The notes beneath the pieces were generated by a model. That model saw nothing but the letters and a program-made list of their open reading frames with translations. It had not been told where the DNA came from and did not search any database. Shown here in pieces: positions 8,190 to 18,628 of a stretch of DNA of 64,000 nucleotides. The stretch covers positions 124,001 to 188,000 of the forward strand of contig NBIV01000028.1 of assembly GCA_003194525.1 (NCBI GenBank). The letters are read 5' to 3'. Position numbers and translations under genes: made by a program. The first letter of the stretch is position 1. Every line of letters starts with the position of its first letter. Origin of the DNA: Gracilariopsis chorda (Eukaryota > Rhodophyta > Florideophyceae > Gracilariales > Gracilariaceae).

Positions 8190-10892
8190 CTACAAGTCGG
8201 CGTGCTGCACCACGTCAGCACCGTGCTCTTTAGCCCGTCTCCTTGCGCGCCGTCTGGAAAGAACGCGCGCTTGCAGCGCCCAAATACGCGCCAGTTGGCT
8301 TCCCTTATTCTCGCCCGTATCCGACGCGCCGCCTCCAGCGCCGCCGTCTCCCTTAGATACACTTTTCGCGCGCCCACTTCTGGACCGCCATCGCACAGCG
8401 CTGTGCACTCTCCGCGTCGACCGTGACGCCTGAACGCGCGCGGCGCTGCGTTCAGCTGTCTCCACTGCGCACGACAAGGTACGCGCCAAAGATTCTGTCG
8501 CGTGCACCTCGCCAGCGCGCGCGCGAAGAGTGACTGCGGTAGTTGCCGACGTTGGCGGCGACACGCTGGCGTTGAGAGTGCAAGTCGATACATCCGGTAC
8601 GGAGGATGTTCTCCGCACCCACGAGGCGTGCTTATCCTTCCGCTGCGGCTGAGGCGTGCTGCGATCTGATTTGGAAGTAACTCCCTCAGCACGGTCAGTG
8701 CCATCGCCGGGAGGTTGTTCTTGTCGTCGACGACGCGAAATAACTTGACGAATGGTCATTTCCTCCCACCCCTGTCCGTCCTCCTTCGCCCGTTTCATGC
8801 GTCGACAAATGATAACATCTCCATTGTCAAGCACCTTTTCGGCGCGCACCTTGATGCGCCGGATGACCACATGAGTGCTGCCATCTGCACGCGTCTGCTT
8901 GATTTTTCTCTCAATCGTGACAAACTCGTCGCGCTGCTGTAAACGGCGCCGATTTTCGTTCTGTGCACGGCCAATGGAATCGGTGGCGCGAGACATGTCG
9001 TCATCGTGTACGTCCACTTGCTGCTGCTTGTGCTCCCTCGCTCCGCGCGCCTCGACACCGCAGCCGACTTGACTATCTCCCGCAAAGTGCACGCTCTTCA
9101 CACGCGCACTCGCACTCGCACTCGCACCGCCACCGCCGTTGCTGACGTTATTGCTTGCTGGCGGCTGTTCCTTCTGTTCGCGCTCACCAGTGCTCGCCGC
9201 CGCGCTCGATGCGTTCACCGCGGCCTCAGTGGAGACGGTTCGTTGCCCGTTGTAATTACCACCGCGCAACTGCTTGGAAACTCGTTTCCGCCAATGCGAA
9301 ACCGGGGCCGATTTTGCACGCTGCATTCGTACAACGCCCTTACGCTCAGCAACAGCCGCCACGCCACGCTTTTGTCGTCTCGAACTTGCCGTCGAGATGC
9401 TACCCCTCGCACCACTCTGTTGAGTGCTTGAGGAGTGATCATGATCCTCGCTGTCCTTCCGATCGGACACTTTTTCCTTCCTACCAAAACTGCGCAGGCG
9501 ACCAACGCGACCGAAGCTTCTCGAACGCGTGATGAGTCCATTTCCGAAACTACCATAACGCTGCAACCGTCGACGTCGAGACGGTGAGGAGCCATCATTG
9601 AACTTTTGTTGCACCACATACTGCTGATCTATAGCGGCGGCGCGTCGGTCTTCAAAATGCGGTTCGCCATGACGTTGTTCGTGTTGCTCCTCGCCACGCT
9701 GGGTGAGGGCGGCAACATAAGCCGCATGCGAATCTCTGCGGCCGAGTTGCGAAGTGGACGCATTGAGCTGAGCGTCGTGCAGAAAAGCGCGCGCGCATAC
9801 GCGATCATCCACGGTGGGTGCATACGGTGAGAGCGGGGCGTCCGACGAGCACGGGGTGACACTCTCCGACTCGGGAACGTTGGCCACTGAGATTTGCTTC
9901 AAGGCGGTCTCATTTGCGGACTCGAGACTGCTGGAGTCGTCCGTGCTGAGCACGTGGGGTCGGGGCGGAATGGACGGCGCTGCAAGGGCGTGCGTTGTGT
10001 GCGAAGTGGACTGATGCGAGTGCGCAGCCGCGGTTGGTGGCGGATTGTTGTGCGATACGGCGGAGCTGGCGCTCTGCTCTTGCGCGAATTGGGCGGCGTG
10101 CAGTGCGCGCAGGGTGCGGCGGCGCGGCGGAGGCGGCGCTGGGGGCACGTGGCAAGGGGCGCGCACGCGCGCTAGCAGCGCGGTTGGCAGGCTCGGCGGC
10201 GGCGGCGCGGGCTTGAGCGCGGTGAGATAATCGGCTTCCAGCAGACGCATGAGCTGCGATTTGGCGGCTTCGAAGAGGTGGCTGGTGACGGAGTCATCGA
10301 CGACGCCGAAGCTCTCCCGGGCGGACAGGCCCTCGCCGGTGAGGAATCGCTTGGAGCGCGTGAAGGAGGAGGAGCGTGGAACTGACGGCGAGGCGACTTT
10401 TGAGGTGGGCGTGTTGGGGACGCAATGACGGTCGACGGGGTCGGGGGTGGATGCGCCATGCTGGCGCGGGGGGGGGGAGGGGGTGGGGGCGGTGCGGTTT
10501 GGTGATGGTGGAGCTACTGACTGTTCGGGGGGGGGAGGGGAGGGGGGCGGAAGGAGTGCGCCATGTGGCGACGGTTGCTGCTGCTGCGCGCGTTTTGGTT
10601 GGCGGTGACGGGCGTTGACAAGGTGCGGAAGGCGCGCCGTGCGTACGTGTGCGTGGGCGTGGGCGTTTGGTGTCGGGGCGCGCTTGCCGTGTGCCTTTTG
10701 ACACGCCGCCGCTGTAAACGGGGCGTCTTTTTTGGCGGTGGCCGCTTTGAATTTTTGAAAGCAGATGTTTGGTGTTGGCTTGCGCTCGCTTTCCGGCGTC
10801 TCCGTGGCTAGTGGCGAGTTGGAGCGGTAAAGTATGTAACTTAGATATCTCGGGTTTGGGCAGCTCACGTCATGGAGGCGGCGTCTCGACAT
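8190..10892 (-). CDS. Large disordered Pro/Arg-rich protein, function unknown
   Basis: One long uninterrupted frame (about 900 aa from the Met at 10892; the frame itself continues to 10955 inside a minisatellite, so the inner Met is preferred). Composition is mostly low complexity: Pro runs (about residues 130-190), Ser/Arg-rich blocks and poly-Gln. Two stretches look folded. One is a helical segment, GVVDDSVTSHLFEAAKSQLMRLLEADYLTAL, followed by Pro-rich sequence. The other is a mixed-charge segment encoded near 8.72-9.01 kb (FVTIERKIKQTRADGSTHVV, RRIKVRAEKVLDNGDVIICR, GWEEMTIRQVISRR) with a regular strand pattern. No family is recognised. It may be a cytoskeletal or signalling scaffold, but that is only a guess. 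Length, lack of stops on this strand and the conserved-looking islands support it as coding. Confidence 0.6.
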   Translation of the reverse strand: MSRRRLHDVSCPNPRYLSYILYRSNSPLATETPESERKPTPNICFQKFKAATAKKDAPFTAAACQKAHGKRAPTPNAHAHAHVRTARLPHLVNARHRQPKRAQQQQPSPHGALLPPPSPPPPEQSVAPPSPNRTAPTPSPPPRQHGASTPDPVDRHCVPNTPTSKVASPSVPRSSSFTRSKRFLTGEGLSARESFGVVDDSVTSHLFEAAKSQLMRLLEADYLTALKPAPPPPSLPTALLARVRAPCHVPPAPPPPRRRTLRALHAAQFAQEQSASSAVSHNNPPPTAAAHSHQSTSHTTHALAAPSIPPRPHVLSTDDSSSLESANETALKQISVANVPESESVTPCSSDAPLSPYAPTVDDRVCARAFLHDAQLNASTSQLGRRDSHAAYVAALTQRGEEQHEQRHGEPHFEDRRAAAIDQQYVVQQKFNDGSSPSRRRRLQRYGSFGNGLITRSRSFGRVGRLRSFGRKEKVSDRKDSEDHDHSSSTQQSGARGSISTASSRRQKRGVAAVAERKGVVRMQRAKSAPVSHWRKRVSKQLRGGNYNGQRTVSTEAAVNASSAAASTGEREQKEQPPASNNVSNGGGGASASASARVKSVHFAGDSQVGCGVEARGAREHKQQQVDVHDDDMSRATDSIGRAQNENRRRLQQRDEFVTIERKIKQTRADGSTHVVIRRIKVRAEKVLDNGDVIICRRMKRAKEDGQGWEEMTIRQVISRRRRQEQPPGDGTDRAEGVTSKSDRSTPQPQRKDKHASWVRRTSSVPDVSTCTLNASVSPPTSATTAVTLRARAGEVHATESLARTLSCAVETAERSAARVQASRSTRRVHSAVRWRSRSGRAKSVSKGDGGAGGGASDTGENKGSQLARIWALQARVLSRRRARRRAKEHGADVVQHADL

Positions 10893-10908
10893 GCCACGTG
10901 CGTCGCAG

Positions 10909-11076
10909 CTCTGTGTGTCTCTCTCATTCTCTCTCGCTCTGTGTGTCTCTCTCACTCTCTCTCGCTCTGTGTGTCTCTCTCATTCTCTCTCGCTCTGTGT
11001 GTCTCTCTCACTCTCTCTCGCTCTGTGTGTCTCACTCACTCTCTCTCGCTCTGTGTGTCTCTCTCACTCTCTCTCG
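10909..11076. repeat. 28-bp CT/GT-rich minisatellite, six copies
   Basis: Six head-to-tail copies of a 28-base unit that begins CTCTGTGTGTCTCTCTCA. Copies differ only at one or two positions (ATT versus ACT, TCTC versus TCAC). The array lies just upstream of the start of the long disordered-protein gene on the minus strand, where it would read as a GAGA-rich tract in the promoter or 5' leader. Confidence 0.95.
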
Positions 11077-11978
11077 CTCTTTCGCTGTACATATGTATCT
11101 GCGCAATCAGAGCCAACCTTTCCAGTACTCGTTTCCAGTACACGTGCCGCGCTTTTAAGCAACCAACTGTCCAATCGCTTGCGTTTTGCCGCGTGTCCTT
11201 TTCCTACTGTACTCGTTGATCCTTTTTGCGCGCTCCTGCGCGAAAAGCAACAGCGCTCATTTAATGGGCGCCTCTCATATACAACGCGCGCGCTGTCGAG
11301 GCACGCACATGTCCCGCGCTCAACTGCGCCGCAGCGGGCGGAAAAAAAAAAAAAAAAAAAAAAAAATTTACACCGCGCCCTCCACAATCTTAACTCTATC
11401 TCCCCGCCGCGGAAGCGCGAGCAGGGAGGGGTGCTGTACAGCTACGTGAACGTCACTTATCGTTACAGCGGTCGATATACTACTCTCCATCGTCACGTCT
11501 GCGCAACGTTATGCTGCACTGCATCTCTCGCTGACATACAACGCCACAACACGCGTACGCCCAAGTGTGTCTTTCTGTGCACAATGATCGAATCCACCCG
11601 TTTCACACTTTTTGCTTCCGCCCTCCTCCGCAGTGCCACGCAAAAAAAAAAAGCCACCCTCCCCCCGTCCATTGGCACATTCCGAGAACAGCTCATTATT
11701 AACCTCCAAAACAACCATACGCCGTATTTATTGCTCTCACCGCCCGCGTGGCGCCATTCTACACGGCGCACGCGCTCCACACGCACGCGCCTTTTTTCCG
11801 CACAGCGCCTTTTTGCCCCCTTTCGCGCACATATGCGACGCATTTGTGCCGCTTGTGCCGAAACACATCTTCTTATTTACAGTGTTGCTGCAGTGTTGCC
11901 GTGTCGTTGGTACAGTTGTGCTTGTGTCATTCCGCAACCGCAAGCCCATCCTGCCGGGCCTCGCCTTTCATTCATTTT

Positions 11979-12033
11979 CACTCACGTACGCGCATCCGCA
12001 CTACAGTTTAGTGCGGATGCGCGTACGTGAGTG
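11979..12033. repeat. Perfect 25-bp hairpin with 5-nt loop
   Basis: Bases 11979-12003 are the exact reverse complement of 12009-12033, separated by CAGTT. The stem is GC-rich and includes GTACGCGCATCCGCAC. It could be a foldback element scar or a structured RNA; nothing next to it decides which. Confidence 0.9.
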
Positions 12034-15000
12034 TAGTCACTGCACATCGCGCGCCCACCTTCTCAACTGCCGCTCAGCGGCAGTCAGCCATATCTTCTCA
12101 GCAGCGCGTACCGCTTCGGCGTCTTTCCCACCGCCACTTCACCATTGCTCGCAACTTCACGAAAGCGCCGCCTTTTCTCGCTTCAACATGCTCGTTGTTT
12201 GCTTGTGAATGCATCCGAACATGTCCAACTGTAACGGTAACCCCCCCCCCCCCCTTTGCTCATCTTTCACCTATCCCCACAGCGCGTTGCCAACGCGTCT
12301 CTCTGCTCCCCACCCTATACTTCACCACTTACCTTCTCGTCACTCCGCGAGCTGCAACACTATCATCACCTCACTTGAAATCTATTCAGTGGCAACGCAA
12401 ACTCCTTCATTGCCGCCATAATCAACTGCTTCGTTGAACAAAACTGCCGCCACTGCTTGCAGTACCACAGTGCGCTGTACAGTATGTATCGATGAGCTGT
12501 ATCCGACCCCTGACAAAACCCACCAAACGCTCCTGTCCCCTGTTTGTTCGCATGCTTGTTCATGCCACTTCGTGCTTCACGCTCCTCGCCGCCCGCCAGA
12601 TTTTTCATGCAGCTCTACAGGGCAACCCTATAAAATTAACATTACATACTCTCGCAATGCGTAGGGTAAACAACTAACCCTTTACAGTACCCTTGAGTGC
12701 GACAAACAGCTTGTTAGAATATAACGAACAACACTTTCACACTTACCCTTCATGCACTTGTCACACTCCCTACTAGCCCCGATTGTTTACTCTCACACTG
12801 CAGCTTCTGACTTGGCCTTCTCCCATCTTTCAGCACTTTGCACAACGTATGCACATGGGGTAGCCCGTGCTGAACAAATCAGATGCCGCACAAAACCTCC
12901 TGTTTATCCGAGATGGTTCGCATTGTTCTTCACCATACTGCTGTACAACAATCTCTTCCAGCTTCAACCAAAAAGAGTTCATTCTTCATGTCCTTTCGAG
13001 TTAGTCAGTATTTAGTAAAATTTACTAACAAAACACTATTTATGTCCAGTGTCTAAGTGATACAAAAGACCACCTGCTAGTAGTAGAGACCGAAAAAGAC
13101 ATCACGCCTTCGAAATCTTCTGTTTGCTCAAGAAAAACAGTTTCTCCGCGAAATCAACACAATAAAATCACCCCCAGTTGCCTTTTCTGAAACACATCAA
13201 TCAAACTATTCGCCAGTCCCTTCTGCGCCGCCCGAGTCGCTCCACGTTCACATACTTTCTCATAACATACCCTTATTCTTGCAACTGTACCCTTGTATGA
13301 TACCTTGCTCAGCACGGTCTTTTATCTCAATTTCGTTTTTTATATGACACACATTGCTGGAAATAGCGTTCCTCATCACAATGTTTGCTGGTCTGACTGG
13401 GGAGGCTTGTCCCGTTTCGGTTCTTTCCTAATATCTTATGTGCGGCCACATTCTTAATTAAGGACCACAACTATTTGTACGACGCATTGATAGAGAAACG
13501 TTGCTCGTACGTTGTTTCTTCCAAGTAGATATGCTTGGGTGACAACGACATCTCCTCCAACTGATGTATCGCAGCTCCGCAACGAAAATCACGATGGTAA
13601 CTCTATGTTGCGTACAAAGAATGCGTCTGTTAAAGCGTCTCTTGACGTCGATTCGGAGAACCAAACGGTTCAGTAGGCAGACGTGTTTAAATAGCTTAGT
13701 AATTAGCATGCCTATAAGAAGTTACGATAAACCACTTTCTTCAATAATTTTTGCGGGCATCCTTGAGTACGCAAAATGCTACACTGTGCTGGCCTAGTGG
13801 GGAGCCAGCGACACTTCAGAAGCATTGTTTGTGAGGCCCAAAGATAGCGAAAGATCTATTCGGTTTGACGAAACAGCGTTGAATTGAAAAGGAGCAACAT
13901 CAAAATGCATCTTAATCTATCGCGTCATCGAAACTATAGCGGAGATCACGACACAAGAACCGTCTGCGCCACAGCTCAGGAGTGACACGCTCGCAGTTTA
14001 TCTGCATTGCAGGCAAAGGCTTGGGGTACAACGGCACCAGTTTCACCAAGCAACCGCTTGCCGTTGAGACAATACAATGAATCTAGTGGGTGGGTCGAAT
14101 CTGCTTGCGCGGCTTTATTCTTGACGGCACGAATAAAGAATTGAGAATAATTGAAATTTTCACCTGTTCTTGGGATGAAACGCCTCACGTGGGACTGCTC
14201 TAGTCTGGTTCGTTTACCTTTGTACCAACTTTCCCAAACCCGAGACGAAAGCTGTCACGTTCACGCGAGAACAGATAAGGCGCTTCTGAGCTATAACACT
14301 ACGGGACGTGGCTTCAAGTGTTACGACACAGCGCTCGATCCACTTCAAAACAGAAACGAACGCAACTGTCTTCGTCGTACCCTTGTACATCAACCTGTCT
14401 CGTGCAAGACAGTGGGGCCCTGCTCGTGTGAAAACCAGTTTTCTGATTGTTTCGATTCCCTGGCACTGCCTTTCTCAATAGATGTCCGGTACTTACCCTG
14501 TGACTTGAGTTCGGCGTTCAGTCTTCACGAAACGCCAAGCTACCAACGGTACGTTGTTGTGACAGTGCTAGGAAAAAGCAGCGCCCTTTTCATGTCTGAC
14601 TAAATCTGCCTGCCCACAATCACCTAGTCATGCGTTTTTCGTCCCAGTTAGTCAAATCAAGTCGTGATTCGTCACCAACGAATTGGAGCCGCCAAGCCAT
14701 AATCAACTTTACTTATGAGATGCGAGTTGCTAATCTGTTCTTCTTCTCGCTACTTTCATGAGGGTGCCACAAAAACTCCGGAGCTTCTTGGGCGCATTAT
14801 CGTGCTATGAGACACAGGAGGGGTTTCAATTTCTGAATGTCTACAAGATCGGATTATCTCCGTCATTTCTAATGTTCCAACAGACAGTGAGTTACGTTGG
14901 TTTCCGCCAAAACGACAAACATCTCTGAACAGACGTTCTTCAGAAGCTGTAGATGCCTGAACTGAACATGTCGCACGAGCGATTCGATTGAAACGAACTG

Positions 15001-15510
15001 GACTAACTAGTCCCGTACATTCCCTTTACTCATTCCGAAACATTTAGGCAATGTTTGGCTCTTCCCGACCCTTCTGTTCCACACTGCAGCTGAGCTCCCT
15101 GATGAACAAGCGAAAGACTGCTTAATTCTTCAAAGCGTTTTGCCAGAGATTTGTCGAACTCGACGATCTCCCGTATAACAACGTAATTACATGTCCTTGT
15201 ACTGGTTCTTCGCCTCCTAGCTGAAAGGTAAAAACTCTAAACTGCATTCATTGACGTCAAGAACGGAAGTGGCACGAAACAACAAAACCCGACTAGGCTC
15301 ACAAGGGGCACAGGTACAGCATATCCAAAAGTACTAAACATCAAATGATTTTCTGGTGATAGACCCGTGTCCTCCGGGCACCTATTAGCAGAATACTCAG
15401 CCGAACCTTCTCATGTGTGTCCAAATCTTTCCTTCATGCAGTCCGCGATGTAAACGGCCACGTTTCGACCTTGATGCTTTTCAAGCGTATTAGAACGAGC
15501 TTTATTGCGT

Positions 15511-15514
<4 letters not shown>

Positions 15515-15549
<35 letters not shown>
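15515..15549. repeat. (TG)n microsatellite
   Basis: Uninterrupted TG dinucleotide run of about 35 bases, directly followed by the MITE fragment that starts at 15554. Confidence 0.95.
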
Positions 15550-15553
15550 TTAT

Positions 15554-15654
15554 GGGCACGTGCCTCTAATTCCAAGGCAACGGTATCGCTTTCTACAAGT
15601 AGAATGCTAATTATCTATTCGACATCTAAATTCCCCTAATAGACCCAATCGCAT
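15554..15654 (+). repeat. Fragment of the GGGCACGTGCC MITE family
   Basis: Starts GGGCACGTGCCTCTAATTCC and continues to AATAGACCCAAT. It aligns over about 100 bases with the reverse complement of the right end of the complete element at 36372-36650, with scattered differences. Only one end of the element is present here. Confidence 0.7.
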
Positions 15655-16178
15655 CTCCATTTGGCTTCCTCATCCGGCGTAACTTTGTAGTGTTTTATAA
15701 CCTTTTCGGAAGGTCGGCACACCTCAACGGGCGGAACTGCATGTGCCCTGAGCGGGACTCGGTAGTACCTTGCAGCGGTCTCTCACCATATACAACGGTA
15801 TCCAGCGCAAAGCGATTCAGCATCGAGATTCCAGATGGGCTACGAAAACTTTGACGCCCGTTGCGTTGTTTGTCAGCAATGGCGATCTTGCACGACAAAG
15901 AAGTGCTGTGATCATAGTTATGTCCTTTTTTCATCATGATCTACAGATAAGGATACGCTTCCAACATTTGACCTATCATGCGTGTTCTTACGCCCCGCCT
16001 GCAGTGTAGAGAGTTGCAAAGAGCTTCTGAAGTAGTCGCGTAGCCGGTGAGGGCGAAATTGTTTTGTCTGCCTCACGATGGCATGCAACTCACTGTACTT
16101 AGAAGAGCACTAGAACGAACTCAGCTAAAGTATTATGTTGCTTAGTCGTCAAATGAAGCAGAACATTACGTTCAATGT

Positions 16179-16469
16179 TCACCTTTTGAGCGACGGACTG
16201 TACAATAGACAATATATCACTATTTGGGTGAAAAAGGCTATCATTACATCCAGCCTGAAGTGCCAACGAGTTGGAATGTCATGCTTCAGTCGCTGTATCT
16301 GATCTTTTGTAACATCCTCTTGCGACTGCTTTTTCAGCAACTGCCGCGCAGCTTTCGGAAGGTGATTGAAATGTTTGGTGACCATGTTCACATGCCCCAT
16401 CGCTTTTTCACACAAGGATCTATATTGAAACACATCTTTGACAGGGGAGTGCAAGTGTATGACAAACAC
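16179..16469 (-). pseudogene. hAT-family transposase remnant
   Basis: A 96-codon frame containing AMGHVNMVTKHFNHLPKAAR, LLKKQSQE and HDIPTRWHFRLDVMIAFF. The D-[IV]-P-T-R-W block with its upstream helix is diagnostic of the middle part of hAT (Ac/Tam3/hobo) transposases. Nothing of the BED finger or of the C-terminal dimerisation domain is evident in frame next to it, so this is a decayed fragment of a DNA transposon. Confidence 0.65.
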
Positions 16470-16582
16470 ACTGTATTGATATAATATAGTTCGTCAGCAA
16501 TTCCACAGCTAAGGTTGTCGCACCTTCATCGTCGCTTGTTGCGCCAAATATATGGATGCCATTGCCACAAAAGTGGGGCTCT

Positions 16583-16702
16583 ATAATAGACACTTCAAAT
16601 AACTGTGAACAGACCTATAATCAAGGAGAGAATCTTGATCCTCTGATCAAGATTCTCTCCTTGATTATAGGTCTGTTCACAGTTATTTGAAGTGTCTATT
16701 AT
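16583..16702. repeat. Perfect 58-bp inverted repeat, 4-nt spacer
   Basis: The arms 16583-16640 and 16645-16702 are exact reverse complements around CTCT. The outer end reads ATAATAGACACTTC. It lies just upstream, in the minus-strand sense, of the hAT remnant. Perfect identity means a recent origin or a foldback assembly artefact. Confidence 0.95.
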
Positions 16703-18010
16703 GTTTAAGGTTGATGTTGGAACCTTTTTAAACCAGTCCTCGTCCAAAAAGTCCCATGTCATTCCCAGAACCGATTCACCAAGAGCAGCCCTCCATGCAT
16801 CTGCGTTCATGCTTCCTGTACTTACCTCGCTAACAGACTCGCGTAGAAGAGAACAGACACCTGATAGGTGCTTAGAAGATGATGCTCGGGAGGATCTATG
16901 CTACAAAAGTCAACTCGACCTCTGTATATCCACCATTCCTCGTCGTAGTGTTGAGCGCTTTCGTGAGAGAGGCGATTCCGTCGCACGAGCACACAAAACT
17001 GATCCAACTGAGATTAAAAATTTGATATCAATCGCTGTCGAACGCAACTAAACATATGTCCAAACGCTTGTAGATATCTTGAACAAGCTAGTGATTGACT
17101 TGCACATATGGTTCCGACCCCACTGTTTGCTTTTACAACGAACTTCGGATTGTATCGCACTCCGTGGAACGTGGGACGCGTTTAGTCATTATAAATTCTG
17201 ATAGAGGGTTGGATGGTTACTCGGATAATGGGAGTTTATGTTTGAAGTTGAAAGTTTCTTACTGGCTGCACCAACGGAAATCACGAACCGCACATCGAAC
17301 TGACTCTTCACACTGATGCTGTCTGAATGCTCCATATTGAAGATTTGATCTGCGTTCCGACCGATATCCGCTATCAGATCTTGGACATTTTTGGCGATTT
17401 TCTAATGTGCTATGAGCTTCCGAACAGAGTCTTGATGTACACAAACAAAGGTGGATGCTTCTTGTTCGGTGGTTCTTTCTAGATCGAGATTGTGATCCGA
17501 GAGAGACGTTACCAGCTTGCGTTTCGACACTATTGCGAATATTAGCACTAGATGATTCAAAACTGGAGACGTCAATTTCATTTCTGGACTAGTTGTGGTA
17601 GGTGACATGAGTTCTTCTGAATAAATACACTACGCTATTTCAGCAATAGTGAGGAGATTGCCGAGAGAGGAATTCTTCAATAAGGGCTCTTACCACGCTT
17701 TCGGATTTAGTGGCGTGCGCTCGTAAGCATACATACATACAAACTACGGTGCTACCCTCTATCCCATATCTACCCAAGGGTATATCTGTACACCCACCCA
17801 AAGAGCACACAGGCTAGACTTGTTTTTTGTGGTACCGTTGGTACAGTACGTGATTGTTTGAATCAGGGGTAGAAGGTTACCGCTACCCTTGGTAAGCTGG
17901 TTCCACTCTACGCACGGCCGGGGCATTCTGCGTGAGCTTACCTTTGCTGACATCTAAACCGTACTGTATTCTACACCAACGTGGCATAGCAGCAGAGGAC
18001 GAATCTATGT

Positions 18011-18107
18011 GGGTCTGTAGCTCAATTGGAAGAGTGCCACGGGCGGTTGCTCCTTTGGGCGGTTGCTCTTAGGTGGTGGGTACTGGGATCGAAGCCCAGC
18101 AGAGCCT
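18011..18107 (+). tRNA. Putative tRNA-Lys(CTT) with an intron at an unusual site
   Basis: A cloverleaf can be drawn by hand. The acceptor GGGTCTG (18011-18017) pairs with CAGAGCC (18100-18106), six of seven pairs. The D arm is GCTC/GAGT and the anticodon stem GCCAC (18036-18040)/GTGGT (18073-18077). The loop CTCTTAG (18066-18072) gives anticodon CTT. The variable loop is GGGTA and the T stem is a perfect CTGGG/CCCAG around ATCGAAG. A Pol III-like TTTT follows at 18110. Bases 18041-18065 must be removed. That insert contains one unit of a 16-nt tandem duplication (GGGCGGTTGCTCCTTT) and would sit between stem and loop, not at the canonical 37/38 position. Weak points are the G-G acceptor mismatch and the missing base 26. 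A tRNA-derived repeat remains possible. Confidence 0.42.
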
Positions 18108-18232
18108 TCGTTTTGGATCTTCTGGCGTGTGACGTGTAAAGGGTTAGATTGCTACCCTGTCTGTACTGGTACTGCAGTGGTAACGAGAAGCGCGTCCAGA
18201 TCGAGATAAGGGCCCGCTGCAACAGCATACAA

Positions 18233-18610
18233 CTAGTGTCTATCGGACCAGTGCGCTGACCTCATATGAGGTCAGAGCAACGGCACGCAAAATTAAAAAA
18301 AAAATTGAAATCTGATCCGCATGGCCCCACATTTCAAATTTCGAACTTGAAACATGGCTAACCAGGTGGTCTTTGAACAAAAAGATCTGTGGACGGAGCC
18401 ATTGTGTACGAATGTTTTTGACGATAGTGCTTGATGTGACAGCTACGACTGTTGGTGATGTGTTGTGGACATGGTTCAGCGCTGCCGGCGTAGAAGACAT
18501 GATGAGAAGATCAAAGTGAAAAAGTTTTTGGAAAAGTTTTAAGGTTTTGATAAAGTTCTAGAGTCATTAATATTGACCTCATATGAGGTCGCTGGTCAGA
18601 TAGACACTAG
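18233..18610. mobile_element. 378-bp MITE with CTAGTGTCTATC terminal repeats
   Basis: The left end CTAGTGTCTATCGGACCAG is mirrored by the right end CTGGTCAGATAGACACTAG with one mismatch. Both ends carry the palindrome GACCTCATATGAGGTC slightly further in (18259-18274 and 18575-18590). The inside encodes no transposase. The left 140 bases recur in inverted orientation at 2.24-2.38 kb. Target-site duplication is unclear; CTAG or TA are candidates. Confidence 0.8.
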
Positions 18611-18628
18611 CGTCCGCGAGAGCATGAT

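Larger units (their letters stand above)
11077..18010. other. Gene-poor region with repeats and transposon debris
   Basis: Nearly 7 kb without a supported protein gene. The open frames are short, lack recognised domains and often overlap one another on both strands. Landmarks are an A-run near 11342-11366, a hairpin at 11979-12033, a C-run near 12240-12254, a (TG)n tract at 15515-15549, a MITE fragment at 15554-15654, a hAT remnant at 16179-16469 and a 58-bp inverted repeat at 16583-16702. Minus-strand reading near 17.26-17.45 kb looks weakly coding, but with stops and no recognisable family. Confidence 0.6.

Noticed and set aside
10909-11076. CRISPR-like array
   Set aside because: Units are contiguous with no unique spacers; a minisatellite in a eukaryotic genome.
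10891-12030. 380-codon plus-strand open frame starting in the minisatellite
   Set aside because: Its first 90 residues are the translated 28-bp repeat and the rest has no protein-like order; it continues through an A-run.
11612-12208. 198-codon plus-strand frame
   Set aside because: It overlaps other open frames and the 25-bp hairpin, with no domain; chance frame in GC-rich DNA.
14151-14603. 150-codon plus-strand frame
   Set aside because: Composition and lack of any motif, in a region of transposon debris, make it a chance frame.
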